Source: Methyloradius palustris | GTDB taxonomy: Bacteria > Pseudomonadota > Gammaproteobacteria > Burkholderiales > Methylophilaceae | Reading direction: 5' to 3' | DNA: 64,000 bases | Assembly: GCF_019703875.1 (NCBI RefSeq) | Contig: NZ_AP024110.1 | Location: 992,001-1,056,000 of the forward strand | Part shown: positions 35,420 to 44,475 of the stretch, one piece after another | Layout: every line of letters starts with the position of its first letter | Position numbering within the stretch: position 1 is the stretch's first letter | Program-made: the position numbers and the translations under genes | The notes under the pieces: generated by a model | Told to the model about the DNA's origin: nothing | The model's input: the letters and a program-made list of their open reading frames with translations, nothing else | The model's database searches: none

Positions 35420-37003
35420 TCAAGAGCTGCAAGAAAGGCTTGAGCAGCCTGCTTTATGCCGTGCCCAATCAGGCCGTTTTTCGCTATAGCGTTCGCGCCC
35501 TGGCTGTTCGTCATAAGGTTTGCGCATCACATCCAGTAGTTCAATAATCATGCTGTTATCACCGCTCTCAGCAAGGTCGATGGCTTGCTGTGCCAGGTAA
35601 TTACGCAGTACATAGCGTGGATTGAATTGGTGCATGCTGGCAATGCGCTCAGCGTTTGGTCTAGCATCTTGGCGCAAGCGCTCAACATAACTTGAAAGCC
35701 ATGCTGAGAACGCAGGGTGGAACTCGTTATATAAATCCTCACGGTAAAACGCATTTTTCAACGCTTCTGGTGTTGGGTTATCTATATCAATCACTGCAAG
35801 GCGGCGGAAGAAATCGGTCATATCCACCTCAGCCTGATACATGAGGCCAAAGATGTCGTTGATTAACGCGCCGTCATTCTCTTGCCATGAGTTAAAGCCA
35901 AATTTGCCTGCTAATACGCGCGTCCACTCAGCGTTATAGACCACATCGTAGTGACGCAATCCACTTTCCAGTATTTTGCTATCTACTAACAGAACGCCAA
36001 TTGCATCGGCTAAACGCTCAAGATTCCAACGCGCGATCTCAGGTTGACGGCCAAAACAGTAACGACGACCTGCAGCATCGGTGGTATTGGGCGTCCAGCC
36101 TGGGTCAAAGTTATCTACCCAGCCGTAAGGACCATAATCAATCGTTAGGCCAAGAATCGACATATTGTCGGTATTCATCACGCCGTGTACGAAACCCACC
36201 TGCATCCATTTTGCGATCATCTTGGCTGTGCGTTCACAAATTTCAGTAAACCATGCAACAACACATTTTTCTGAGATGGTTTTTGACTCATCTAACAAAG
36301 GCTCAGGAAGTACAAGGTCAGGAAAGTCGCGCTGAATGGTAAATACGATTAACTGCTGCAGTAATGCATGGTCGCCACGCGACGCTGGCAATTCAAAATG
36401 CCCAAAGCGCGTGAATGAAGGCGCAACGCGGCAGACGATAGCGCCCAGTTCTGCTTTTGGATTGCCATCGTAAAACATGTCGCGGACAACTTGATCTCCC
36501 GTCTTAACCAAACTCAATGCGCGCGTGGTTGCTATGCCAAGGTGATGCATGGCCTCGCTACATAAAAACTCGCGCACTGAAGAACGCAATACAGCGCGGC
36601 CATCTGCACGGCGAGAGTAGGGCGTGACACCTGCGCCTTTTAGCTGTAATTCCCAGCGCTGGCCTTGTTTATTGACGGTTTCGCCCAGAAAAATCGCACG
36701 GCCATCGCCGAGTTGGCCAGCCCAATGCCCAAACTGATGACCACCATAGCAAGTTGCATAGGTCTGCATGCCTGCTAACAAGCCATTACCTGATAATGCT
36801 TTGAGCATCTCTGGCGATTGCATTTCAGCATCATCTATGTCAAGTAGCTTGGCCATCTCTGGCGAATAGGCAAGTAATTCTGGGGCGGCTACGGGCGTTG
36901 GTGTAACAGCCGACCAGCTAGCACCGACGACTTGCCGTAAGTGATTGTGGGTTTCGCTATCCCCCGGCAGTTCACGCAATAATCGATTGTCGAAATTCAG
37001 CAT
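35420..37003 (-). CDS. selO: Protein adenylyltransferase SelO (YdiU/UPF0061)
   Basis: A 527-residue pseudokinase-fold enzyme that transfers AMP from ATP to Ser, Thr or Tyr of target proteins and affects oxidative-stress responses. Family motifs: CYGGHQFGHWAGQLGDGRAIFLGE, LQLKGAGVTPYSRRADGRAVLRSSVREFL, and GFVHGVMNTDNMSILG with the metal-binding Asn/Asp, followed by DYGPYG. The C-terminus GCSSLSCSS has the conserved redox-active Cys pair, with Cys in the position of selenocysteine in eukaryotes. It starts 9 bp after the end of the upstream MHYT gene, so co-transcription is possible. Confidence 0.93.
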   Translation of the reverse strand: MLNFDNRLLRELPGDSETHNHLRQVVGASWSAVTPTPVAAPELLAYSPEMAKLLDIDDAEMQSPEMLKALSGNGLLAGMQTYATCYGGHQFGHWAGQLGDGRAIFLGETVNKQGQRWELQLKGAGVTPYSRRADGRAVLRSSVREFLCSEAMHHLGIATTRALSLVKTGDQVVRDMFYDGNPKAELGAIVCRVAPSFTRFGHFELPASRGDHALLQQLIVFTIQRDFPDLVLPEPLLDESKTISEKCVVAWFTEICERTAKMIAKWMQVGFVHGVMNTDNMSILGLTIDYGPYGWVDNFDPGWTPNTTDAAGRRYCFGRQPEIARWNLERLADAIGVLLVDSKILESGLRHYDVVYNAEWTRVLAGKFGFNSWQENDGALINDIFGLMYQAEVDMTDFFRRLAVIDIDNPTPEALKNAFYREDLYNEFHPAFSAWLSSYVERLRQDARPNAERIASMHQFNPRYVLRNYLAQQAIDLAESGDNSMIIELLDVMRKPYDEQPGRERYSEKRPDWARHKAGCSSLSCSS

Positions 37004-37012
37004 TTAGCTTGG

Positions 37013-40000
37013 TTAAGCATCCATGTTGTTGAGGAGTAATGCATCAAAGCTACTGGCAATGACTGGCCTTGAGAATAGATAACCTTGGCCGAAATCACAG
37101 CCAGCCTGTATCAGTAATTTGCGTTGGTCTTCGGTTTCTATACCTTCGGCAATGACTTTGATCCCCAGTTTATGCGCCATCACAATAATGGCTTCACACA
37201 GCGCCATGTCATTAGAGTTCAGCTTCAGGTTGCGTACAAAAGATTGGTCAATTTTCAGGTAATCAATATCAAATTTCTTCAGATAAGAGAGTGATGAATA
37301 GCCTGTGCCAAAGTCATCAATCGCTACCTGTATGCCAGCATCGCGATATTGCAGTAATCGAGTAGTGACATCGCTGGCAGCATCCAGTAGCAAACCTTCC
37401 GTAATCTCAACCACGATACCTTGGCCGGGCAAATCTAGCTCTATTAGTTGCGCAATCCAGTCAACAGATGTCTCGCCATTATTGCGAAACTGTACCGGTG
37501 ATTTATTGATGCTAATTTGAAATTCAGGGTCATGCAATGCCCGCCATAGTGCTGCCTGCTTGGCGGCTTCTGCAAATACCCAGTCGCCGATCTCAACTAT
37601 TAGCCCAGTGTCTTCAGCAATCGGGATAAATTCGGCAGGGCTTATTAGGCCATGTTTGGGGTGTTGCCAGCGTATGAGCGCTTCAGCTTTGAATATATTG
37701 CCTGTAGCGAGCTCAACGATAGGCTGGTAATGCAATAAAAGCTCGTTTCTGGCGAGCGCTACCCTTAAATCGTTGGCAAGGCGGATTCTGCTTTGCGCAG
37801 ACTTTTGCATGTCTGCGGTGAAATAATGAAAGCGATTGCGCCCATTCTCTTTGGCGGCATACATGGCCTGATCAGCATTTTTAAGTAGATTGTCAATGTC
37901 AGTCGCATCATCTGGGTAAAAAGTAATACCTATGCTGCCCGATACATAGCTCATGTCATCACTCAACGCAAAAGGCTGTGAAAGACTGTGCAAGATGTTA
38001 TGAGCGATACGCTCAACGTTGGTATGGTCATGTAAATCAGACAGGATGATGGTGAATTCGTCGCCACCTAACCTGGCTACAGTATCTGATTCGCGTACAG
38101 CGTTTTTGATACGTTTTGCTGCTTCAATTAGCAATATATCGCCCATACCATGACCCAGCGTATCGTTCACTTCTTTGAATCTATCCAAGTCGATAAACAG
38201 AATAGCCATCGGTAAGCCATCTCGCTGGCTTCTGATAATCTCGTGCTCCATTTTTTCACGGAACAAGCGGCGGTTGGGCAGCTGGGTCAATGTGTCAAAG
38301 TTGGCCTGTTGCCAGATGAGTTCTTCTGACTTCTTCTTTTCGGTAATGTCTGAGAACAATGAGACGTAGCGCTCAATATTGCCCTGACTATCATGGATGA
38401 TGTCGATGCTCATCAATATCAAATACTCTTGACCATTTTTATGGCGGTTCCACAACTCGCCTTTCCAGCGGCCATTGGCTTTTAGTGCTGCATTGATCTT
38501 GTCAAAAAAGGCTGCATCGTGCTTACCAGAGCTTAATATGCGGGGATTTTCCCCTAGTGTAATATCTTCCGAGTACCCTGTGATTTCAGTAAAAGCAGCG
38601 TTGATGGCAACTATATTTTTGTTGGCATCAGTCACTAGCATGCCCTCGCTTGCATTTTGATAAACCAATGAAGCCAGTTCCAGCTGTTCCTTCGCCAAGG
38701 TTTTTTCAATGGCAATGCCTGCCAGGTTTGCGTTTTGCTCAATGAGTTGTATATCAGCCTCTTTGGGCGTGCTGGGCTCATGATGATAAATGGCGAAACT
38801 ACCCAGCACTTTGCCTGTAGCGCTTTTAATCGGCTCAGACCAGCAAGCCCCTAGATTGGCTTTTTTGCCTATTTCTTTGTAATTTTCCCAATATGGGTGC
38901 GTCTGTATGTTTTCAGCAATCACACGCTCGCCTGTGTAACAAGCTGTCCCACAACAACCAACGCCTACCCCAATAGCCAGCCCATCGATTGCCTGAGAGT
39001 AAAACGCAGGCAGACTGGGCGCTGCAGCCGTGCGCATATGCAGGCCCGTATGGTCGATCAATATAATGCTGCAGATCATGTCGGGATTTTGCTGTTCTAC
39101 GCTGTTGACCAATACCTGCAAAATATTATTGAGTGGCGCGCCGTTGGCTAATAGCTCCAAGATGTGATTACGAGCGGTTTCACGCATTTGGGCGCGCCGT
39201 TTTTGCGTAATATCCGTATGTGTGCCAACTATACGGGTAGGCTTGCCATCCTCGTTTCTATCGATCACCATGCCGCGTGATAGTACCCAAAGATATTCGC
39301 CTGAATTTACTTTTGAGCGGTATTCAGCTTCATATGTGCCTATGTTTCCAGCGACATAATCTTGCATCTTCTGGATTGTATTTTGATAGTCATCGGGGTG
39401 AATGAATGCTTTGATCGAATCAACTGGATTTTTGAGTCTACTGCTAGGTATGCCATATTTTTCAGCGAGTTGATTTGAATAGGTCACTTCGTCAATGGCG
39501 ATGTTCCAATCCCACACCGCATGATCAACCGCTTCAAGGGCAAATCTCCAGCGCTCTTCACGTTTGGCAATACTCATATAGCGATACGCAGTCACGCTAG
39601 TCACAATCAATGCCGCGAGTAATAACAACACCATAATGACAATCACTGCCAGATAAGTGGTGCTCAAATAATCGAGTCGTGCTGGCAATGGAATATCACT
39701 TTTAATGAAATAGGCTGCTGAAGTGGCGGTGTAATGCATGCCAGAAATAGCCGCCCCCATGATCAGCGCAGCCACTAGATCTCGGCTCTTTGCGAAGTTG
39801 CTCAATCTGGCTCTACATTCGAGCGCGATGAATGCCAGTAAGATTGCCACCACAATTGATAAGCTAAATAAATAAGGATTGTAGCTAACATAGCCAGGCA
39901 ATCGCATGGCTGCCATGCCTGAGTAATGCATGGCACCAATACCAGCACCAAGTAGTGTGCTAGAGCCAAACAGGCTGAGGTTGCTAGAATTCTTTCTGGC

Positions 40001-40348
40001 GATGAACACTAATGCTACAGCGCTTGCCAAAACCGCAGGAATCATCGAAGCCAGCGTAGTTAAAGGCTCATATGAAACCCCGCAAGGTAACTTTAATGCC
40101 AGCATGCCAGTGAAATGCATGGACCACACTGAAATGCCCATCGTGAGGGCACCGACTAATATCCAGAACACTTTAAAGGCTTTGGTTTCAGCAATCTGGA
40201 TGCGCGGTATGACCTTGAGCGCCATATAGACACCAATGACCGCCACTAAAATAGAGATGCAGACCAATACAGGCTGTATGGATACTGCATATAGTGTCCC
40301 AGTGTCGGCTATGTCAGTCGAGAAGTGAACAAAATCAGAAAGCTTCAA
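37013..40348 (-). CDS. MHYT-PAS-GAF-PAS-GGDEF-EAL c-di-GMP protein
   Basis: An 1111-residue membrane protein. The seven-helix MHYT sensor (about 1-255) shows the repeats MHFT, MHYS and MHYT, thought to bind copper and sense O2, CO or NO. Then come PAS (about 265-385), GAF (about 395-535, with CCGTACYTG), PAS (about 560-680), GGDEF (761-765, I-site RESD) and EAL (889-891, DDFGTGYSSL). All catalytic motifs are intact. The start is TTG with AGGA upstream. The C-terminal half is a paralogue of the protein at 31497-34313. Confidence 0.9.
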   Translation of the reverse strand: MKLSDFVHFSTDIADTGTLYAVSIQPVLVCISILVAVIGVYMALKVIPRIQIAETKAFKVFWILVGALTMGISVWSMHFTGMLALKLPCGVSYEPLTTLASMIPAVLASAVALVFIARKNSSNLSLFGSSTLLGAGIGAMHYSGMAAMRLPGYVSYNPYLFSLSIVVAILLAFIALECRARLSNFAKSRDLVAALIMGAAISGMHYTATSAAYFIKSDIPLPARLDYLSTTYLAVIVIMVLLLLAALIVTSVTAYRYMSIAKREERWRFALEAVDHAVWDWNIAIDEVTYSNQLAEKYGIPSSRLKNPVDSIKAFIHPDDYQNTIQKMQDYVAGNIGTYEAEYRSKVNSGEYLWVLSRGMVIDRNEDGKPTRIVGTHTDITQKRRAQMRETARNHILELLANGAPLNNILQVLVNSVEQQNPDMICSIILIDHTGLHMRTAAAPSLPAFYSQAIDGLAIGVGVGCCGTACYTGERVIAENIQTHPYWENYKEIGKKANLGACWSEPIKSATGKVLGSFAIYHHEPSTPKEADIQLIEQNANLAGIAIEKTLAKEQLELASLVYQNASEGMLVTDANKNIVAINAAFTEITGYSEDITLGENPRILSSGKHDAAFFDKINAALKANGRWKGELWNRHKNGQEYLILMSIDIIHDSQGNIERYVSLFSDITEKKKSEELIWQQANFDTLTQLPNRRLFREKMEHEIIRSQRDGLPMAILFIDLDRFKEVNDTLGHGMGDILLIEAAKRIKNAVRESDTVARLGGDEFTIILSDLHDHTNVERIAHNILHSLSQPFALSDDMSYVSGSIGITFYPDDATDIDNLLKNADQAMYAAKENGRNRFHYFTADMQKSAQSRIRLANDLRVALARNELLLHYQPIVELATGNIFKAEALIRWQHPKHGLISPAEFIPIAEDTGLIVEIGDWVFAEAAKQAALWRALHDPEFQISINKSPVQFRNNGETSVDWIAQLIELDLPGQGIVVEITEGLLLDAASDVTTRLLQYRDAGIQVAIDDFGTGYSSLSYLKKFDIDYLKIDQSFVRNLKLNSNDMALCEAIIVMAHKLGIKVIAEGIETEDQRKLLIQAGCDFGQGYLFSRPVIASSFDALLLNNMDA

Positions 40349-40543
40349 TACGGCTGGTTCCTAAAGTCATGTATTTCAGGTGTGAGCCCTCTAAAAGCGA
40401 GGGTTGAGGCAGGGTGGTGTTGATTAATATAGCAATTAATATGCCGTATCTTTGTATTTAACTAACGGCAGAAGATGACATTTTCTTAAACGAAAATTGG
40501 ATTACCTGAGTCGTTTTTTAGTTCAGATTGCAGCGTAATCTGA

Positions 40544-41059
40544 TCAATGTTTTTCAATCGACTCGGCAATCTTATCCATCACTGCGAAAAGTACGCCAGA
40601 AATAATCAGGGTGAAGTGGATACCTACCATCCAGGCAAGTTGGGTATTCGAAAGCGCTGATGTGCCAATGTCTGATTGATGCATAAACGCCTTGAGCAGA
40701 TCAATTGCCGAGATAGCCACAATCGACCCAATTAGCTTCATCTTGAGGCCTGAGTAATCCACCTTGCCCATCCAGTCTGGCCTATCTACATGCTGCGCCA
40801 CATCAATCTTGGAAACAAAGTTCTCATAACCACTAAATATCACCATGATGAGTAGGTTAGCAACCAATGTGATATCAACTAAAGCGAGGATGGACAGCAC
40901 AACATCACGTTCTGGCGTATCAATGATATGCGTCAGAATATGGAAAAACTCCTGCCCAAACTTGACCAACATAAACAGCAAACCACCTACCAGACCCAGA
41001 TACATCGGGGCGAGTATCCAGCGACTGCCAAAGATCAGTTTTTCTAAAAGATGTTCCAA
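40544..41059 (-). CDS. UPF0114 membrane protein (YqhA-like)
   Basis: A 171-residue inner-membrane protein of UPF0114/TIGR00645, with three to four helices (about 14-35, 52-75, 105-125, 140-160) and the family start LEKLIFGSRWILAPMYLGL. The function is unknown. The start is TTG with GGAG ahead of it. It is transcribed alone, between the MHYT gene and hsp20. Confidence 0.82.
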   Translation of the reverse strand: MEHLLEKLIFGSRWILAPMYLGLVGGLLFMLVKFGQEFFHILTHIIDTPERDVVLSILALVDITLVANLLIMVIFSGYENFVSKIDVAQHVDRPDWMGKVDYSGLKMKLIGSIVAISAIDLLKAFMHQSDIGTSALSNTQLAWMVGIHFTLIISGVLFAVMDKIAESIEKH

Positions 41060-41105
41060 GATTTGCTCCGGCTAGTTGATGTGGCTGATGTTGAAAATTA
41101 AAAAA

Positions 41106-41141
41106 TGCAAAAATTAAAAGCGGGCAGAACCAAGCTGCCCG
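41106..41141 (-). terminator. Rho-independent terminator of the hsp20 gene
   Basis: On the minus strand a perfect 8-bp G/C-rich stem (41134-41141 with 41119-41126, loop of seven) is followed by TTTTAATTTTT. It lies about 30 bp after the hsp20 stop. Confidence 0.88.
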
Positions 41142-41172
41142 CAGATTTTATAGCTTAATTATTAAGTTGTGA

Positions 41173-41631
41173 TTATGCCGCTTGTTGCTGAATGAGGTGC
41201 ACATTATTACTGTCATCAATCGCAATTTTGCGGGGTTTCAGCGCTTCGGGCACTTCACGCAACAGTTCAATGTGCAGCAAACCTTTATCCAGCTTGGCGC
41301 TGAGGACTTTTACATGGTCAGCTAACTGAAAGCTATGCTGAAAGTCTCTGGCCGCAATGCCACGGTGCAGATAAGTAGCGTCATCAGCATCATCTTTCTG
41401 CTTACGGCCGACAATTTTCAGCGTTTGCTTTTCGGTTTCAATCTCAATCTCTGAGCGGTCAAAACCAGCCACTGCCATCACAATACGGTATTTATCTTCG
41501 CCCAATAACGCAATGTTATAAGGCGGATAGTTGGTTTCATTTTCGCCGCGTTGGGCTTCATTAATCAGTCTTGCCAAACGGTCAAAACCAATAGCAGAGC
41601 GGTAGAGTGGACTTAAGTCATAAGTACGCAT
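41173..41631 (-). CDS. ibpA: Small heat shock protein Hsp20/IbpA
   Basis: A 152-residue holdase. It has an N-terminal arm (MRTYDLSPLYRSAIGFDRL, the usual IbpA start), an alpha-crystallin domain (about 35-125, with IVMAVAGFDRSEIEIETEKQTLKIVG and YLHRGIAARDFQHSFQLADHV) and a C-terminal PRKIAID in the I-x-I position. The ATG at 41631 has AAAGGA upstream. An ATG 16 codons earlier falls in the leader. An RpoH-like promoter and a ROSE-like thermometer lie in front, and a strong terminator follows. Confidence 0.92.
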   Translation of the reverse strand: MRTYDLSPLYRSAIGFDRLARLINEAQRGENETNYPPYNIALLGEDKYRIVMAVAGFDRSEIEIETEKQTLKIVGRKQKDDADDATYLHRGIAARDFQHSFQLADHVKVLSAKLDKGLLHIELLREVPEALKPRKIAIDDSNNVHLIQQQAA

Positions 41632-41660
41632 GATGTATCCTTTCAAAAAATAAGCGATTA
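41632..41660 (-). ncRNA. ROSE-like RNA thermometer in the hsp20 leader
   Basis: In the mRNA, UCGCU (complement of 41653-41657) can pair across a U-rich loop with AGGA of the ribosome site (complement of 41638-41641). This matches the conserved UYGCU-AGGA hairpin of ROSE elements, which hide the ribosome site at low temperature in proteobacterial hsp20 genes. A second hairpin (GCGAA with TTCGC) lies further 5'. Confidence 0.6.
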
Positions 41661-41703
41661 TCAAAAGTGCGAACCTCAATTGAGCATTCGCTGAAACTTA
41701 AAA

Positions 41704-41729
41704 TATGTGCGCTCGCTTATTTTTCAAGA
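41704..41729 (-). promoter_or_regulatory. Candidate sigma-32 (RpoH) promoter of hsp20
   Basis: On the minus strand a perfect CTTGAAA -35 box (41723-41729) and GCACATAT (41704-41711, five of seven positions of CCCCATNT) are separated by 11 bp. It is about 75-100 bp before the hsp20 ATG, leaving room for the thermometer leader. Confidence 0.6.
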
Positions 41730-41744
41730 GGATTACAACAAAAA

Positions 41745-43652
41745 TCAGCTATTTTTTTGCAATAACTCTTCCCAGCGCCCCATGAGTTTTGTCACCTTTT
41801 CGCTAATTTCATCAAGGCGAGCTTGATATTGTTTCACCTGCGCAGGGGCGTCACGATAGATGTTGCTATCAGTCAGCGAAACGTTGATTTTAGCCTGTTC
41901 AGTTTCCAGCACTTCAATCTGGTCTGGCAGCTTTTCCAGTTCCTGCGTTTCTTTAAAGCTTAGCTTTGTCGCAGGTTTACCAACGGATTTGCTGGCTTCA
42001 GATTTTTTGGGTTCAGCTTTGGTTTTACTTGCAGCTTCTTCAGCTGCGCGTTGTGTAGTAAAGCGCTGCCAGTCGTCATAGCCGCCACCGAACTCGGTCA
42101 ACACGCCATTACCTTCAAACGCAATTACCTGTGTGACGGTGTTTTCGAGAAATGCGCGGTCATGGCTGACCAGGAATAGAGTGCCAGCAAACTCTTGCAA
42201 CAGACTTTCCAGCAATTCCAGTGTGTCAATATCCAAGTCATTGGTTGGTTCATCGAGCACCAGCACATTGGCTGGACGCGCAAACAAACGCGCCAGTAGC
42301 AAGCGGTTACGTTCGCCGCCTGACAATGATTTGACTGGTGAACGTGAACGCTGCGGCGGGAACAAAAAGTCTTCCAGATAGCTGATGACATGTTTGCGCT
42401 CATTGCCGATCTGCACGAATTCAGAGCCTGGACTGATGGTGTCTGCGAGTGTAGCCTCGTCATCCAGTTGCTCACGCATCTGGTCGAAATAGGCAATATT
42501 GAGGTTGGTGCCGCGCTGGATACTGCCGCTATCAGCCTCCAGTTCGCCCAGTATCATTTTTAGCAGCGTTGATTTTCCAATGCCGTTAGGCCCTAACAGG
42601 CCGATGCGGTCGCCACGCAGAATGCGGGTGCTAAAGCCATTGATCAGTGTTCTATCACCATACGATTTCCGCACATCTTCAAGCTCGGCTACCAGCTTGC
42701 CAGAGCGGTCGCCGCTATCCAGTGTTAGTTTCACATTGCCTTGACGCTCGCGTCTGGCGGCGCGCTCTAGGCGTAGCCTTTCAAGCTGTCTTACGCGGCC
42801 TTCGTTACGGGTACGGCGTGCCTTGATACCTTGGCGGATCCAGGCTTCTTCTTGTGCCAGTACCTTATCAAATTTGGCAGCATGCGTAGCTTCGACCGCT
42901 AGCAACTCTTCTTTTTTCACCAGGTAATTCGAGTAAGTGCCAACAAAATCGGTCAAGTTGCCGCGATCCAATTCGGTGATGCGGGTAGCCAGTCGATCCA
43001 GAAAACGTCGATCATGGGTGATAAACAGCACGCTACCATTGAAGCCTAGCAACAGTTCTTCCAGCCATTCGATGGCTTCTAAGTCCAGATGGTTGGTTGG
43101 CTCATCCAGTAACAGCACTTCAGGCTCCGCGACCAGCGCACGACCCAAAGCCACACGTTTGCGCCAACCGCCAGAGAGGCTAGCCACAGGGCTGTCAGCA
43201 TCAAGCTTGAGGCGCGTTAGTACTGCATCAACACGTGCCTGTGATTGCCAGCCATTCTTGCTATCCAGCTCATGCTGCAAAATTTGCATGCGCTCTAGCA
43301 ATGCTTCGATGTCGGCATCTGGTTCGCCCATTTGGTGCGATACACTGTGGTAATCCACCAGTATCTGCTGCAATTCGCCCAGACCTTCAGCCACAGCTTC
43401 AAATACGGTATGTGTTTCGATTAGCACGGGTTCTTGTGGCACATAAACTACACGAGCAGATGGCGAGCGCCAAAGAGTGCCGTCATCCAGCTTGCTTTCT
43501 CCTGCGATAACCTTAAGCAGGCTGGATTTGCCAGCACCATTGCGACCAATCAAGCCTACACGTTCGCCGTTATCGAGCTGGAAGCTGGCATGGTCAAGTA
43601 GGGGGTGGTGTCCGTAAGCAAGACTAGCTTGGTCTAATGTAATAAGAGGCAT
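41745..43652 (-). CDS. uup: ABC-F family ATPase Uup
   Basis: A 635-residue soluble protein with two ABC cassettes: Walker A GRNGAGKS and GPNGIGKS, signature LSGG in each half (VASLSGGWRKR, VKSLSGGERNR), Walker B LLLDEPTNHLDLEAIEW and LVLDEPTNDLDIDTLE. An interdomain linker rich in Arg (about 245-310) and a C-terminal coiled coil (about 560-630) that binds DNA in Uup complete it. ABC-F proteins act on ribosomes, and Uup also affects replication-intermediate stability and transposon excision in E. coli. No membrane segment. Confidence 0.9.
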   Translation of the reverse strand: MPLITLDQASLAYGHHPLLDHASFQLDNGERVGLIGRNGAGKSSLLKVIAGESKLDDGTLWRSPSARVVYVPQEPVLIETHTVFEAVAEGLGELQQILVDYHSVSHQMGEPDADIEALLERMQILQHELDSKNGWQSQARVDAVLTRLKLDADSPVASLSGGWRKRVALGRALVAEPEVLLLDEPTNHLDLEAIEWLEELLLGFNGSVLFITHDRRFLDRLATRITELDRGNLTDFVGTYSNYLVKKEELLAVEATHAAKFDKVLAQEEAWIRQGIKARRTRNEGRVRQLERLRLERAARRERQGNVKLTLDSGDRSGKLVAELEDVRKSYGDRTLINGFSTRILRGDRIGLLGPNGIGKSTLLKMILGELEADSGSIQRGTNLNIAYFDQMREQLDDEATLADTISPGSEFVQIGNERKHVISYLEDFLFPPQRSRSPVKSLSGGERNRLLLARLFARPANVLVLDEPTNDLDIDTLELLESLLQEFAGTLFLVSHDRAFLENTVTQVIAFEGNGVLTEFGGGYDDWQRFTTQRAAEEAASKTKAEPKKSEASKSVGKPATKLSFKETQELEKLPDQIEVLETEQAKINVSLTDSNIYRDAPAQVKQYQARLDEISEKVTKLMGRWEELLQKNS

Positions 43653-43752
43653 AGCTGCTATTTTAACAGGCTATCTAAGTAGCTAATGAAATCTATGTGA
43701 CTTTTGCCGGAATGTAGTCTGGATGAATATCGCATAGGCAATGCACACTCAG

Positions 43753-44475
43753 TTATAGTGATTTTGTAATTTCAGCCACGATAGACTGTAGAGATGCAAG
43801 TGGATTTGTGGCTTGAGTAATGGGTCTACCGACGACCAGGTAACTTGCACCGAGTTGCAATGCTTTAGCTGGTGTCACTATGCGAGTCTGGTCATCAGAC
43901 TTTGCATCTGCTGGTCTGATACCTGGAGTCACTAGGCAAAAATCAGCGCCTAGATGTTGACGTAAAACTGGAGCTTCTTGTGCTGAACAAACCACCCCAT
44001 CTAATCCAGCTTGTTGTGTGAGTTGAGCAAGCTTTAATACTTGATCTTGTAGATTGCCAGCAATGCCGATTTGATTGAGTGTAGCTTGATCCATGCTAGT
44101 TAAAACGGTGACAGCTATCAACAATGGTTGTTGGCCACTTTTTGCTACCCCTTCTTTTGCCGCTTGCATCATTGCTAATCCACCAGAAGCATGCACATTG
44201 AGCATCCACACGCCTAGTCGGCTAGCGGCTTCACAGGCCTTGGCAACTGTGTTGGGAATATCGTGGAATTTAAGGTCGAGAAATACGTTAAAGCCTTTAT
44301 TGACTAGCGTTTCAACCAGATGAGGCCCTGCCGCTGTAAATAGTTCTTTGCCTACTTTCAGGCCACATAATGCTGGATTTAATTGATTAACTAGCGCTAG
44401 TGCACTGGTGGCATCTGCGTAATCTAAAGCAACTATAATTTTTGATGCGTGAATTTTAGGGTTCAGTTGACTCAT
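43753..44475 (-). CDS. pyrF: Orotidine 5'-phosphate decarboxylase
   Basis: Last step of UMP synthesis: decarboxylation of OMP. 240 residues, TIM-barrel type. Motifs: IIVALDYADATSALALVNQL at the N-terminus, catalytic DLKFHDIPNTV (Lys-Asp network), VVCSAQEAP and the phosphate-binding VVGRPITQA near the end. The ATG overlaps the lapB stop by 4 bp, so translation is coupled to lapB, a common betaproteobacterial order. Confidence 0.95.
   Translation of the reverse strand: MSQLNPKIHASKIIVALDYADATSALALVNQLNPALCGLKVGKELFTAAGPHLVETLVNKGFNVFLDLKFHDIPNTVAKACEAASRLGVWMLNVHASGGLAMMQAAKEGVAKSGQQPLLIAVTVLTSMDQATLNQIGIAGNLQDQVLKLAQLTQQAGLDGVVCSAQEAPVLRQHLGADFCLVTPGIRPADAKSDDQTRIVTPAKALQLGASYLVVGRPITQATNPLASLQSIVAEITKSL

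Noticed and set aside
40524..40542. A 6-bp hairpin after the UPF0114 gene as its terminator
   Set aside because: On the minus strand the hairpin is followed by A residues and not by a T-run.
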